Of a stretch of 45,438 nucleotides of DNA, positions 15,350 through 24,850 are shown one piece after another (position 1 is the stretch's first letter; each line of letters begins with the position of its first letter). A program made the position numbers and the translations under genes. Under the pieces are notes generated by a model, which saw nothing but the letters and a program-made list of their open reading frames with translations, was not told the DNA's origin and searched no databases. Source of the DNA: Deltaproteobacteria bacterium (GTDB lineage: Bacteria; Desulfobacterota; Syntrophia; Syntrophales; UBA2185); the NCBI GenBank assembly GCA_026388545.1, contig JAPLJS010000043.1:1-45438 (forward strand), read 5' to 3'.

Positions 15350-16244
15350 TAACAGCTTGTTGAGCGCATATTTAAAGGCGAGAAAGAAGATTATCGATGA
15401 GGCCCTTGAGAGATACCTGTCCGGAGAGGACAACTATCCACCGGTGATTTTCAAAGCAGTCCGGTACAGTGTCTTTGCGGGAGGAAAAAGAATCAGGCCG
15501 ATCTTATGCATGGCGTCTGCAGAGGCAGTGGGAGGCAATGTCGAATCGATCCTTCCTGTGGCCTGTTCATTAGAGCTTATCCATACCTATTCCCTCATCC
15601 ATGACGATCTTCCCGCCATTGATGATGATGATTACCGGAGGGGGAGGCTTACGAGCCACAAGGTTTTCGGTGAAGATATCGCTATTCTGGCCGGGGATGC
15701 CCTTTTGACAGAGGCATTTCGCCTGATGTCGGAGAGAACCCTGATGGACAAGATTCCGCCTGAAAAGTTGCTGGCCGTGATCCATGATGTTGCCGAGGCG
15801 GCGGGATATTTCGGTATGGTCGGAGGTCAGGTGGTTGATGTTCAGTCGGAGGGAAAGGACGTTGACAGCGAAGTCTTAAACTATATCCACACACGGAAAA
15901 CGGGTGCAATGATTACTGTTGCAGTGAAGGCCGGGGCACTATTGTCAAATGCCGGTGAGGTCGAAATCAATGCCCTTATATCATATGGACGGCATGTAGG
16001 GCTTGCCTTTCAGATAGCCGATGATATTCTTAATGTCGAAGGGGACAAGGTATTACTCGGAAAAGGTACGGGGAGCGACGCGAAGCGGGGTAAGGTTACA
16101 TACCCTGCCCTGATGGGTCTTGATGCGTCCCGGAAAAAGGCCGCAGACCTTGTTGAAAGTGCGCTCTCTGCGATAAAGAACTTTGATCACAGGGCCGAAC
16201 CGTTACGGATGATTGCCGGATATATCGTGGAGAGAAGGGCATAA
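15336..16244 (+). CDS. ispA: Farnesyl/geranylgeranyl diphosphate synthase
   Basis: A 302-residue trans-prenyltransferase. First Asp-rich motif IHDDLPAIDDDDYRRGR (DDxxxxD insertion, typical of bacterial IspA) and second DDILNVEG. KRIRPILCMASAEAVGG is the region-I lysine/arginine site for IPP binding. The ATG at 15336 overlaps xseB. Catalyses condensation of IPP with DMAPP/GPP to C15 (possibly C20) diphosphate. xseB-ispA-dxs is a widespread bacterial order and dxs follows 62 bases later. Confidence 0.93.
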   Translation: MNPNNNSLLSAYLKARKKIIDEALERYLSGEDNYPPVIFKAVRYSVFAGGKRIRPILCMASAEAVGGNVESILPVACSLELIHTYSLIHDDLPAIDDDDYRRGRLTSHKVFGEDIAILAGDALLTEAFRLMSERTLMDKIPPEKLLAVIHDVAEAAGYFGMVGGQVVDVQSEGKDVDSEVLNYIHTRKTGAMITVAVKAGALLSNAGEVEINALISYGRHVGLAFQIADDILNVEGDKVLLGKGTGSDAKRGKVTYPALMGLDASRKKAADLVESALSAIKNFDHRAEPLRMIAGYIVERRA

Positions 16245-16306
16245 ATTAGTGAAAAATTCAGAAGACAGGAGACAGAATACAGAATACATCTGGATTCGAA
16301 TTTGCC

Positions 16307-18226
16307 ATGGTGAGTGAATTAGAAAAGAGTAAGAACAGTGTTCTGGAAAAAGTCAATTTTCCGGAAGATATCAGAAGACTTGATATTGCTTCGTTGAATA
16401 GACTTGCCAGAGAGATACGGGAAAAGATGATCGACACCGTTTCCAGAAATGGCGGCCATCTTGCTTCGTCTCTGGGAACGGTTGAATTGACGCTTGCAAT
16501 TCACTATGTGTTTGATACACCCAGGGATAAACTCATCTGGGATGTGGGACATCAGGCCTATGCTCATAAGATCATAACGGGTCGCAAAGACCTGTTCCAT
16601 ACGCTCAGGAAGAAGGGTGGAATCAGTGGATTCCCCCGGAGGGAGGAGAGCCCTTACGATGTCTTTAACGCGGGGCATAGCAGTACATCAATATCTGCGG
16701 CGATTGGTATTGCTGAAGCAAAGTGTCTCACCGGAGGAGACTTTAAAGTCGTTGCCGTCATCGGTGACGGTTCCATATCGGCAGGGATGGCCTTTGAGGC
16801 TTTAAATTGGGCAGGAGACCGAAATAAAAACCTGATTATCATATTAAATGATAATGAACTGTGCATCTCGCCCAATGTGGGGGCCATGTCTTCCTATCTG
16901 AACCGTGTTATGACCGGTAATACCGTTACAAAATTCAAAACTGAGTTTAAGCACTTCCTGAAGTCTATTCCCTCCATCGGAGAGCAGATGGTGAAATTTA
17001 CAAAACAGGTCGAGGAATCTCTGAAAGCATTGGTTGTTCCCGGCGCCCTGTTTGAGGAACTGGGTTTCACTTATGTCGGCCCCCTTGAGGGGCATCGCCT
17101 GGACCATCTCATTAAGAACCTGAAAAACGTGAGGGAATTAAAAGGGCCGGTTCTTGTACACGTCATTACGAAAAAAGGAATGGGGTATAAATACGCCGAG
17201 GACGATCCTGCAAAATTTCATGGCATTGCACCTTTTAAGGTCGATACAGGTGAACCTCTTGCCGAAGACTCTGCACCGCTGTCTTACACGAAAATGTTCG
17301 GAAAGACAATGGTGAAACTGGCCCGTGACAATCCCCTTATTGTTGCTGTAACAGCGGCCATGAGCGAAGGTACGGGGCTTGATGCGTTTGCCAGGGAATA
17401 TCCCGGTCGCTTCTATGATGTAGGTATGGCAGAACAACATGGTGTGACCTTTGCTGCCGGGCTTTCCACACAATCGTTAATCCCGGTGGTGGCGATCTAT
17501 TCAACCTTCATGCAAAGAGCTTATGATCAGGTTATCCATGACGTCTGTCTCCAGAAACTGCCGGTTGTGCTTGCCCTTGATCGGGGAGGCTTTGTGGGAT
17601 CCGATGGTCCTACTCATCATGGACTTTTTGACTATTCCTATCTCCGCTCTATTCCGAATATTGTTGTGATGGCGCCCAAGGACGAAAATGAACTCCAGCA
17701 TATGCTGAAAACGGCTGTTGAGTGCGGCGGACCTGTTTCAATACGATATCCCCGCGGCAGGGGAATCGGCGTGCCTATTGATGATCTTCCTGTTTCTCTT
17801 GAGATAGGAAAGGGTGAAATTGTCTATGATACAGAAGGCGCGAATCTCGCTATCGTAGCCATCGGTTCTACGGTTTATCCTGCCATTGCTGCTGCCCTGA
17901 AGCTGAAAGAAGAAGGAATCAATGTCAGGGTCATCAATGCCCGCTTCGTCAAACCCCTTGATGAAAAGTTGCTGTGTGATACGGCAAAGTCCACGAAGAT
18001 GATCCTGACTGTTGAAGAAAATGTCCTGATGGGGGGGGTCGGGAGTGCCGTACTCGAATTGCTTGAAGAAAAAGCTGTTCGTGGCGTGATCGTAAAGAGG
18101 ATCGGTATTAAGGATGAATTTGTAGAACATGCCTCGCAGGCGGAATTAAGAAGGATGTACGGGATTGACGAAGAGGGCATCATGGAAGCTGCACGGTCTA
18201 TGATGGGTATAGGGGACTGTCCTTAG
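16307..18226 (+). CDS. dxs: 1-deoxy-D-xylulose-5-phosphate synthase
   Basis: A 639-residue ThDP-dependent enzyme (typical length about 620-640). The ThDP-binding motif is GDGSISAGMAFEALNWAGD, with HSSTSISAAIGIAEA before it. The catalytic Glu lies in MAEQHGVTFAAGL, and a transketolase C-domain follows. It condenses pyruvate with glyceraldehyde-3-phosphate to DXP, the first step of the MEP pathway. Adjacent genes ispA and ispH provide later steps, so this is an isoprenoid cluster. The region before the start (about 16255-16295) contains short repeated AGACAGAATAC-like units of unknown meaning. Confidence 0.97.
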   Translation: MVSELEKSKNSVLEKVNFPEDIRRLDIASLNRLAREIREKMIDTVSRNGGHLASSLGTVELTLAIHYVFDTPRDKLIWDVGHQAYAHKIITGRKDLFHTLRKKGGISGFPRREESPYDVFNAGHSSTSISAAIGIAEAKCLTGGDFKVVAVIGDGSISAGMAFEALNWAGDRNKNLIIILNDNELCISPNVGAMSSYLNRVMTGNTVTKFKTEFKHFLKSIPSIGEQMVKFTKQVEESLKALVVPGALFEELGFTYVGPLEGHRLDHLIKNLKNVRELKGPVLVHVITKKGMGYKYAEDDPAKFHGIAPFKVDTGEPLAEDSAPLSYTKMFGKTMVKLARDNPLIVAVTAAMSEGTGLDAFAREYPGRFYDVGMAEQHGVTFAAGLSTQSLIPVVAIYSTFMQRAYDQVIHDVCLQKLPVVLALDRGGFVGSDGPTHHGLFDYSYLRSIPNIVVMAPKDENELQHMLKTAVECGGPVSIRYPRGRGIGVPIDDLPVSLEIGKGEIVYDTEGANLAIVAIGSTVYPAIAAALKLKEEGINVRVINARFVKPLDEKLLCDTAKSTKMILTVEENVLMGGVGSAVLELLEEKAVRGVIVKRIGIKDEFVEHASQAELRRMYGIDEEGIMEAARSMMGIGDCP

Positions 18227-18239
18227 TCTTTTTCACTTC

Positions 18240-19013
18240 ATGAGTGTTAAAATCAAGAAAGTCAGATTGGACAAATTACTGGTGGACAAGAATATTTGCC
18301 CGACCCGTGAAAGAGCCAGGGCGCTTATTATGTCAGGTGCAGTGCTTGTGGGCGAGATCAGGACGGATAAGGCAGGCGCCCTCATCTCCCCGGATGCGGA
18401 TATCAGGATCGAAGGAGAAGATAATCCATATGTCAGCAGGGGTGGATTGAAACTAAAGGGTGCTCTCCAGGGGTTCGGCATCGATGTCGGAGATCTGGTC
18501 ATCCTTGATGTGGGAGCATCGACCGGTGGGTTTACTGACTGCCTTCTTCGGGAAGGGGCGAGAAAGGTCTATGCCCTTGATGTCGGCTACGGCCAGTTGG
18601 CATGGAAACTCAGGATTGATGGACGGGTGGTCTGCATTGAGCGGACAAACATCCGGTACTTTGAAGGTATGGGAATTGAGGATACCATCGATATGGCAAC
18701 TATTGATACGTCCTTTATTTCTCTCAAAATTGTACTTCCAGCCGTACTTAAGCTGATCAAAAAGAATAACGCAATCATACTTGCCCTTATTAAACCCCAG
18801 TTTGAGGCGGGTCGCGGGGAGGTTGAAAAACACGGTGTGGTAAGAAACCCTGAGGTACATAAAAAGGTAGTAGAAGAAATAAAGGAATTCTGCATGGGAT
18901 TGGGGCTTTCCGTTATCGGTGTCTGCGAATCCCCTCTTATGGGACCTAAAGGCAATAGAGAGTTTTTTATCTATTTGAGCAAACGGGGCGCTGTTGTCCC
19001 TATCTGCTGTTAA
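18240..19013 (+). CDS. tlyA: TlyA family rRNA (cytidine-2'-O)-methyltransferase
   Basis: A 257-residue protein with an N-terminal S4 RNA-binding domain (VRLDKLLVDKNICPTRERAR) and an FtsJ-like Rossmann methyltransferase domain (LDVGASTGGFTDCLLREGAR, then IDTSFISLK and LIKPQFEAGR). The DVGASTGG motif is the SAM site. TlyA 2'-O-methylates 16S and 23S rRNA cytidines; hemolytic activity is ascribed to this family in older names. No strong ribosome site. It follows dxs by 13 bases, a common order. Confidence 0.93.
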   Translation: MSVKIKKVRLDKLLVDKNICPTRERARALIMSGAVLVGEIRTDKAGALISPDADIRIEGEDNPYVSRGGLKLKGALQGFGIDVGDLVILDVGASTGGFTDCLLREGARKVYALDVGYGQLAWKLRIDGRVVCIERTNIRYFEGMGIEDTIDMATIDTSFISLKIVLPAVLKLIKKNNAIILALIKPQFEAGRGEVEKHGVVRNPEVHKKVVEEIKEFCMGLGLSVIGVCESPLMGPKGNREFFIYLSKRGAVVPICC

Positions 19014-19057
19014 AATATGATTCTCATATCGTTAAGAGTAAAGGTTCTCCGAAACAG

Positions 19058-20809
19058 ATGAACGTTAAACTGGCCAGAACAGCAGGGTTTTGCATGGGTG
19101 TCAGAAGGGCCGTTGATATGGTCCTCGATATTGCCCAGCATAAGAAAAAAGAAAATGTCTATACCTATGGTCCCCTGATTCATAATCCCCAGACTGTTGA
19201 ACTCCTCAGGACGAGGGGCATTATTCCTATAAATCACATCGATGATATTGATGAATCCGATAAAGGGGCAACAATCATAATCAGGGCACACGGCATATCA
19301 CTCGAGGAAAGAAAAAAAATCAAGGCGAAGGGGATTAAAATAATTGATGCCACCTGCCCTAAGGTGGCTCATGTCCAGGCCATTATTAAAAAACACGTAT
19401 CTTTGGAGTATACGGTTCTTATCATTGGCGACAGGGAACACCCGGAGGTGAATGGTCTGCTGGGCTATGCCCACAGCAAAGGGATCGTTATCGGCAGCGC
19501 TGACGAAATCGAAAAACTTCCTCCTCTGGACAAGGTTTGTGTGGTCGCTCAGACAACGCAGAGTATGGATGAATTTGTTGATATTGTAGATAAAATCAGA
19601 GCCAGATTTCCTGACACTTTAGTCTTCAATACCATTTGCGATTCCACAGAAAAGAGGCAGGCGGAAGTTAAAAGTCTGGCTGCAGAGATGGAGGCCATGT
19701 TTATTATCGGCGGCAGGAACAGTGCGAATACAAAAAGGCTGGTCAGGATTTCAGAGCTTCAGGGTAAACCGACGTTTCATATTGAAACTGCGGATGAATT
19801 AAATGATATACCCGCAAACCAGTATGAAAAAATCGGTATCTCTGCCGGAGCATCGACACCCAACTGGATCATTGACCGGGTTGTTGATGGTATTACAAGC
19901 CGGCAGAGCGAGAAAGAGAAGAAGGTTGGGAAACTCTTTAAATTATGGGTATTTGCTGTCAAAACGAATGTCTATTCAGCTCTGGGAGCAGGATGTCTAT
20001 CGCTCTCAAGCATGCTGTTGCAGAGACTCGATGTGAATATGCTTAATATCCTGATAACATCCCTTTATGTGTATGCCATGCATACCCTCAACCGGCTCAT
20101 CGACAGAAAATCAAGCACGATCATCGGCTCATTCAGAGAAGAGTCGTATCGAAAACACGAAAAGGCTTATGTATCAGCGGCGATTGTTTCCATGATTCTG
20201 GCTCTGGCAAGTTCTTTTATTGCAGGTATCAACACATTTATATTACTTTTTTTGATTTCCGCCCTTGGTGTGCTTTATAATACGAGAATACTTCCGGAGG
20301 ACTGGCGATTTAAGAGTTTTAAAGACCTGCCGGGTTCAAAGAATATCTTCGTGGCCATGGCATGGGCTGCTGTAGCGGCGGTGTTGCCGCAGTTTGAAAT
20401 CGACCTGTCGATTACCCCAGGTATGATTATAGCGTTTCTTTTTACCTTCGGTGTTGTTTTTGTCAACTCTGCCATATCTGATATAATGGACATCCAAAGC
20501 GATAGACTCATTGGAAGAGAAACGATTCCTGTACTCATCGGCAAGAAACCCACACAGATTCTCCTGAAGGTGATACTGTTTATGTTGTTCATTTTGCTTG
20601 GAATATCGTATCCCTGCGGATGGACTTCTTCATTGAGTTTTGCCCTTCTCGTATGCATATTTTTTATATGGATTTATTTCAAACTTTATGATAAAAGGGC
20701 GGCGTTTTCCGGCGCTGTACAGGAAGGTATTCTTGAGACCAGCTATATTTTGGCTGGTGTAAGTTCCCTCATATGGCTTTACTTGAGGGCGGTCTTTACT
20801 TCAATATGA
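19058..20809 (+). CDS. ispH: IspH fused to a UbiA-type prenyltransferase
   Basis: A 583-residue fusion. Residues 1-280 are IspH (HMBPP reductase): the [4Fe-4S] ligands are Cys12 (GFCMGVRRAV), Cys100 (DATCPKV) and Cys194 (NTICDST). Residues about 295-583 form an integral membrane domain with about 7-9 TM helices and UbiA motifs: N345xxxD349 and a second acidic motif with Asp475, Asp478 and Asp482 (SDIMDIQSDRLIGRE). IspH makes IPP/DMAPP; UbiA enzymes transfer prenyl groups to aromatic or lipid acceptors. The fusion could anchor IspH at the membrane and channel product. No internal start with a good ribosome site is seen near the junction. It is in frame throughout, so it is unlikely to be two genes. 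Confidence 0.9.
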   Translation: MNVKLARTAGFCMGVRRAVDMVLDIAQHKKKENVYTYGPLIHNPQTVELLRTRGIIPINHIDDIDESDKGATIIIRAHGISLEERKKIKAKGIKIIDATCPKVAHVQAIIKKHVSLEYTVLIIGDREHPEVNGLLGYAHSKGIVIGSADEIEKLPPLDKVCVVAQTTQSMDEFVDIVDKIRARFPDTLVFNTICDSTEKRQAEVKSLAAEMEAMFIIGGRNSANTKRLVRISELQGKPTFHIETADELNDIPANQYEKIGISAGASTPNWIIDRVVDGITSRQSEKEKKVGKLFKLWVFAVKTNVYSALGAGCLSLSSMLLQRLDVNMLNILITSLYVYAMHTLNRLIDRKSSTIIGSFREESYRKHEKAYVSAAIVSMILALASSFIAGINTFILLFLISALGVLYNTRILPEDWRFKSFKDLPGSKNIFVAMAWAAVAAVLPQFEIDLSITPGMIIAFLFTFGVVFVNSAISDIMDIQSDRLIGRETIPVLIGKKPTQILLKVILFMLFILLGISYPCGWTSSLSFALLVCIFFIWIYFKLYDKRAAFSGAVQEGILETSYILAGVSSLIWLYLRAVFTSI

Positions 20810-20829
20810 TCCGGGGAGGTGTTTTGGTG

Positions 20830-21417
20830 ATGAGAAGAGTATTCATAGTATCCTTGGTGATACTTCTATTTGTAACGTTATTTGGCTGCGGCGGACTTCG
20901 CTATTCTCAGGTTGCTCCGGAAGCCAAGAATTTCCATCCCAAGAGCGTCGGTGTGTTTCCTGTTGATGTAGGGACATATGAAGAGGCAAGGGGGGTAATT
21001 GATCAGGTCATAGCGGGTGTTCTCGTTGATACACAGTGGTTTACCGATGTTGTTGCGGCAGATACAATAAGCAACCAGCTTCAGTCCAATGAGGAACTTC
21101 GGAAGGTTTACCTTGATTATATTTCGAAACTCAAAGCGGTCAACTTTTCTGATCCTGAAATGAGTAAAAAGATTGGTGAAATATCAAAAGTCGATGCCTT
21201 TTTAGTTATCAATGTGGACTATTGGAATTACACGAAAGAAAACGAAAAAAAGGTGGCCAAGGTAGGTATCGGCATTAAGATGATTGATGCTTCTTCCGGA
21301 AAAATACTCTGGAAAGCCGGTCATCATGAAGCAGAAGATTACACGTTTTTTAAACCAAAACTTCCTGACGTGGCAAAAGACCTCGTCAAAAAGATGATAA
21401 AAGAAATGCCCCATTAA
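20830..21417 (+). CDS. Lipoprotein (CsgG/DUF799-like)
   Basis: A 195-residue secreted lipoprotein: signal MRRVFIVSLVILLFVTLFGC (Cys20 lipobox LFGC), then PKSVGVFPVDVGTYEEARGV and a later VDAFLVINVDYWNY and GIKMIDASSGKILWKAG. These blocks look like DUF799/GNA1162-type outer-membrane lipoproteins, which fall in the TolB/CsgG-like fold. An SD (GGGGAGG) lies about 10 bases before the ATG at 20830; a GTG at 20827 is an alternative. It follows the IspH-UbiA gene by 20 bases. Exact role unknown. Confidence 0.75.
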   Translation: MRRVFIVSLVILLFVTLFGCGGLRYSQVAPEAKNFHPKSVGVFPVDVGTYEEARGVIDQVIAGVLVDTQWFTDVVAADTISNQLQSNEELRKVYLDYISKLKAVNFSDPEMSKKIGEISKVDAFLVINVDYWNYTKENEKKVAKVGIGIKMIDASSGKILWKAGHHEAEDYTFFKPKLPDVAKDLVKKMIKEMPH

Positions 21418-21510
21418 GTCACAGGGGCACATATAATAAAAGACTAAGGACAAACTTTTTGATATTGTACCGTTAGCTTTTGATATTGGTGAAAAATGGA
21501 GGTCATATTT

Positions 21511-21735
21511 ATGAAGGATAAAGTTCGTAGTGCAATAGAGCGTGTCCGGCCGAATCTTCAGGCTGACGGAGGAGATGTTGAGCTGGTTGATGTTAGTGAT
21601 GATGGTATTGTCAAGGTAAAACTGCTGGGGGCCTGTCATGGTTGTCCCATGTCGCAAATGACCCTGAAGATGGGTATACAGAAATATCTGCAAAAAGAAG
21701 TTCCGGGGGTAAAAGAAGTAGTTTCCGTGACGTAA
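21511..21735 (+). CDS. NifU C-terminal domain (Fe-S scaffold) protein
   Basis: A 74-residue protein (MKDKVRSAIERVRPNLQADG, then GDVELVDVSDDGIVKVKLLG) with the CxxC motif CHGCPMSQMT that binds a [4Fe-4S] cluster. It matches NifU-like single-domain proteins (NfuA C-terminal domain). The ATG at 21511 has GGAGG 8 bases upstream. Next gene is a 2[4Fe-4S] ferredoxin (93 bases downstream), so it might supply clusters to it. Confidence 0.9.
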   Translation: MKDKVRSAIERVRPNLQADGGDVELVDVSDDGIVKVKLLGACHGCPMSQMTLKMGIQKYLQKEVPGVKEVVSVT

Positions 21736-21816
21736 ACTCTAAAAAGGGGAACCCATTTAAAATCGAAGAGAGACGGCCTGGATTTTATTACTAAGCCGAT
21801 AATATTAAAAAATTAA

Positions 21817-22008
<192 letters not shown>

Positions 22009-22035
22009 GTTTACATCCGGCAACTAAGATCAAAA

Positions 22036-22089
22036 AGGGGAATTCATCCACCTTAGTGATGGGGGTGTTTTCCCCTCTTCTATTTTTTA
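22036..22089 (+). terminator. Terminator after ferredoxin
   Basis: AGGGGAA (22036-22042) pairs with TTCCCCT (22070-22076), with an inner CACC/GGTG pair, then a T-rich tract to about 22089. Confidence 0.7.
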
Positions 22090-22251
22090 CTAAGGTTCCC
22101 CCCGATCTGATGTAAAGATCTAAATCCAGCGATTCGTCGGGAATGGCAGCAGATCCTGAGTTCTAAGCAAATCCAGATCACTAAAGCGTATTTTAAGTAT
22201 TTTCGTATTTCTCATTTATTTCGAATTGAGACATCAAGACAGGAATTTTTT

Positions 22252-22908
22252 ATGGAAATGGGACGATTTATTTCCTTTGAAGGTATCGAAGGTTGTGGAA
22301 AAACCACCCAGATTAAGCTGGCCGGAGAGTATTTTCAGCAGCGTCGTGTTCCTTTCATAATTACCGAAGAGCCGGGAGGAACACCTATAGGAAGAAGGAT
22401 CAGAGAAATTCTTTTAAACGAAGGTTCGTGTGAGCAGATTTGTAAAGAAACGGAGGTCCTTCTTTTCTCGGCGGCCAGGGCTCAACATATCAGGGATGTG
22501 ATAATTCCGGCGCTGAAGGAAGGTACGGTAGTTTTATGCGACCGGTTCTATGATGCAACGATTGCCTACCAGGGTTTCGGCAGGGGATTGGATATCGATT
22601 TTATCCGGATTCTCAATGACTTTTCCTCGGCTAAGCAAAAGCCCGGATTAACCATTCTCTTTGATCTGCCGGTTGAGGTAGGTTTGGAAAGGGCCATGGA
22701 CAGAATATCCCGTATGAACAAAAGTTCAGCGGAAGATCGATTTGAAAGAGAGGATCTGGAATTTCACAAAAAGGTGAGAGAAGGGTATCTTTTCCTCGCA
22801 AAACAGGATAACGAAAGGTTTAGGATCATCGGCAGCGCAAGAGGAGTTGATGAAGTCCATCGTGAGGTCTGTATCCATCTTTCGACATTCATAGACAAGA
22901 AACTCTAA
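22252..22908 (+). CDS. tmk: Thymidylate kinase
   Basis: A 218-residue P-loop kinase: FEGIEGCGKTTQ (around 9-20), DR motif CDRFYDATIAYQGFGRG (with the Tmk signature), and a lid region (RISRMNKSSAEDRFEREDL). It phosphorylates dTMP to dTDP. The tmk-holB order is highly conserved in bacteria and holB follows 59 bases later. No ribosome site is strong at 22252; MGRF three residues on is an alternative. Confidence 0.96.
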   Translation: MEMGRFISFEGIEGCGKTTQIKLAGEYFQQRRVPFIITEEPGGTPIGRRIREILLNEGSCEQICKETEVLLFSAARAQHIRDVIIPALKEGTVVLCDRFYDATIAYQGFGRGLDIDFIRILNDFSSAKQKPGLTILFDLPVEVGLERAMDRISRMNKSSAEDRFEREDLEFHKKVREGYLFLAKQDNERFRIIGSARGVDEVHREVCIHLSTFIDKKL

Positions 22909-22967
22909 AGACGAAATCCGAAATTCTCAACAATAGGTGAGTAAGAATTTCATGAGCCGGTAATTAT

Positions 22968-23957
22968 ATGTCCTTCAAAGATATTTATGGTCATGAAAAA
23001 CAGATAAGTGTCCTTCAGGCGTCTATCGCAAGGGATCGTATCCCCCACGCATATCTTTTTTACGGCATGAAAGGCATCGGCAAGAGGACGGTGGCAGAGG
23101 TCTTTGCCAAGGCCCTGAATTGTAAAAGTAGGGGAGACAGCCCTGATGCATGCGATAGGTGTTCGTCCTGTTTAAAGATAGACCGCAGAAATCATCCCGA
23201 TGTCATAACAATAAAAGCCGAAGGGCAATTTATAAGAGTTAATGAGATCAGAGAACTCCAGGAGCAGATGAAATTCAGACCCTTTGAAGGGGGGAAACGG
23301 GTTTTTATCATCGTAGATGCCGATACAATGAATATCATTTCAGCCAACGCCCTCTTGAAGACATTGGAAGAACCATCGACATCCAATATATTGATATTGA
23401 TCACATCACGTCCCCATCAACTTCCCATGACGATTCTCTCCCGGTGCCGGCAATTGAGGTTTAACCCTCTGCAGCGGGAAACGGTTGCCTCATTCTTACA
23501 GAAAAAATTTTCGCTGGATCACCAATCGTCTTATTTGATTTCTTCATCATCCGGCGGAAGCATTGGAAAAGCAATGACTTTGAATGATGATTCCTATCTC
23601 AAAATGAGGGAAGCAGTCGTTGAAATAATGTCAAAAATCAAAATGAGAGATCCCCTCAAATTGTTATCCGTCGCCAACGATTTCGGACAGGAAAAAAAAG
23701 AAATTATGGAAAAGCTCAGTATCTTAATAACCGGGTACAGGGATGCGATGGTTTATAAAGAAACCGGTGAAACGGATCGTGTTATCAATAGGGATTATAT
23801 TGATATAATAAAATCTGTTGCGGAGGGTTTATCAGGGCGGAAGATTCTGAACAGCATAAAAGCCGTGGATCAAGCTTTCCATGCCATGAATCAGAATGCC
23901 AATAAACAATTGACTTTAGAGTCGATGATGTTTAAACTCAGCAGATATTATGAATGA
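22968..23957 (+). CDS. holB: DNA polymerase III delta' subunit
   Basis: A 329-residue clamp-loader AAA+ protein. N-terminal MSFKDIYGHEKQISVLQASI, P-loop-like YGMKGIGKRTVAEVF, zinc-binding Cys cluster (CDRCSSCLKI) and sensor region MNIISANALLKTLEEP. Typical of DnaX/HolB-type clamp loader proteins; the position next to tmk makes delta' most likely. Assembles with delta and tau/gamma to load the beta clamp. Confidence 0.92.
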   Translation: MSFKDIYGHEKQISVLQASIARDRIPHAYLFYGMKGIGKRTVAEVFAKALNCKSRGDSPDACDRCSSCLKIDRRNHPDVITIKAEGQFIRVNEIRELQEQMKFRPFEGGKRVFIIVDADTMNIISANALLKTLEEPSTSNILILITSRPHQLPMTILSRCRQLRFNPLQRETVASFLQKKFSLDHQSSYLISSSSGGSIGKAMTLNDDSYLKMREAVVEIMSKIKMRDPLKLLSVANDFGQEKKEIMEKLSILITGYRDAMVYKETGETDRVINRDYIDIIKSVAEGLSGRKILNSIKAVDQAFHAMNQNANKQLTLESMMFKLSRYYE

Positions 23958-24006
23958 TTAGATATTTTACAAAGTCTCTCAGTGAATGGAAAAGGAGTAA
24001 GTCCCT

Positions 24007-24795
24007 CTGAAAAATATTGTTGGAATAAGGTTTAGAAAAGACGGAAAGATATATAGCTTTGATGCTTCTGATCTCCTATTGGAAAAGAACGATGAGGTGA
24101 TTGTCAATACCGAAAATGGTATATCTATGGGCAAAGTTATTGTCGATGTGAAACCTGTGCCGATTTATCACTTGCCGACGGGTCTTAAAAACATTATCCG
24201 TAAGGCTACAGAGCAAGATGTGAAGATCAGAAAAGAGAATGAAACTCTGGAACAGGAATCCCGTCAATTTTGCCTGGAGAAAATCAGAGAACGGAATCTT
24301 CCCATGAAACTGATTGATGTGGAATGTTCTTTTGATAAGAGCCAGATCATATTCTATTTCACTGCAGAAAACCGGGTAGATTTCAGGGATCTTGTAAAGG
24401 ATCTGGTCCAGCGCTTCAAGATAAGGATTGAGTTAAGACAGATTGGCGCCCGGCATGAGGCAAGGATGATAAAAGGTTTGGGGATTTGCGGCAGAGAAGT
24501 ATGTTGTGCCAGTTTGATACCCAATATTGACAGGGTTTCTGTAAAGATGGCCAAAGAGCAGAGTGTTTCTCTTAATCCGGAGAAGATTTCGGGACTCTGC
24601 GGCAGGTTAATGTGTTGTCTTTCCTTTGAATTCGACGTATATCAGGATCTGAAAAAGAACATGCCAAAGAGTGGAAAGGTTATTAACACTGCTGAGGGAC
24701 CCGGTAAGATCATAAGACAGAATATCCTTAAAGGAGAAGTGATTGTAGTGTTGGAAGGTGGTAAGGAAATCACCGTCAAAATAGAAGACTTGTAG
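24007..24795 (+). CDS. PSP1 (RicT/YaaT-like) protein, probable CTG start
   Basis: A 262-residue PSP1-domain protein. Residues after the start are KNIVGIRFRKDGKIYSFDAS, which match the conserved N-terminus of this family (M-K-x-I-V-G-I-R-F), so translation must begin near 24007. No ATG or GTG exists between the in-frame TAA (23998-24000) and this block: the codon before KNIVG is CTG, with AAAAGGAG 9 bases upstream. Other visible blocks are GICGREVCCASLIP and GLCGRLMCCLSFEF, the paired Cys motifs of RicT. RicT-like proteins work with RicA/RicF in RNA processing. Located in the conserved tmk-holB-ricT-metG group. Confidence 0.9.
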   Translation: MKNIVGIRFRKDGKIYSFDASDLLLEKNDEVIVNTENGISMGKVIVDVKPVPIYHLPTGLKNIIRKATEQDVKIRKENETLEQESRQFCLEKIRERNLPMKLIDVECSFDKSQIIFYFTAENRVDFRDLVKDLVQRFKIRIELRQIGARHEARMIKGLGICGREVCCASLIPNIDRVSVKMAKEQSVSLNPEKISGLCGRLMCCLSFEFDVYQDLKKNMPKSGKVINTAEGPGKIIRQNILKGEVIVVLEGGKEITVKIEDL

Positions 24796-24850
24796 CTGTA
24801 AGATTCTCTACCGATGCCGACAGCTTTTTATTAAAAGAGAGGGATTATTA

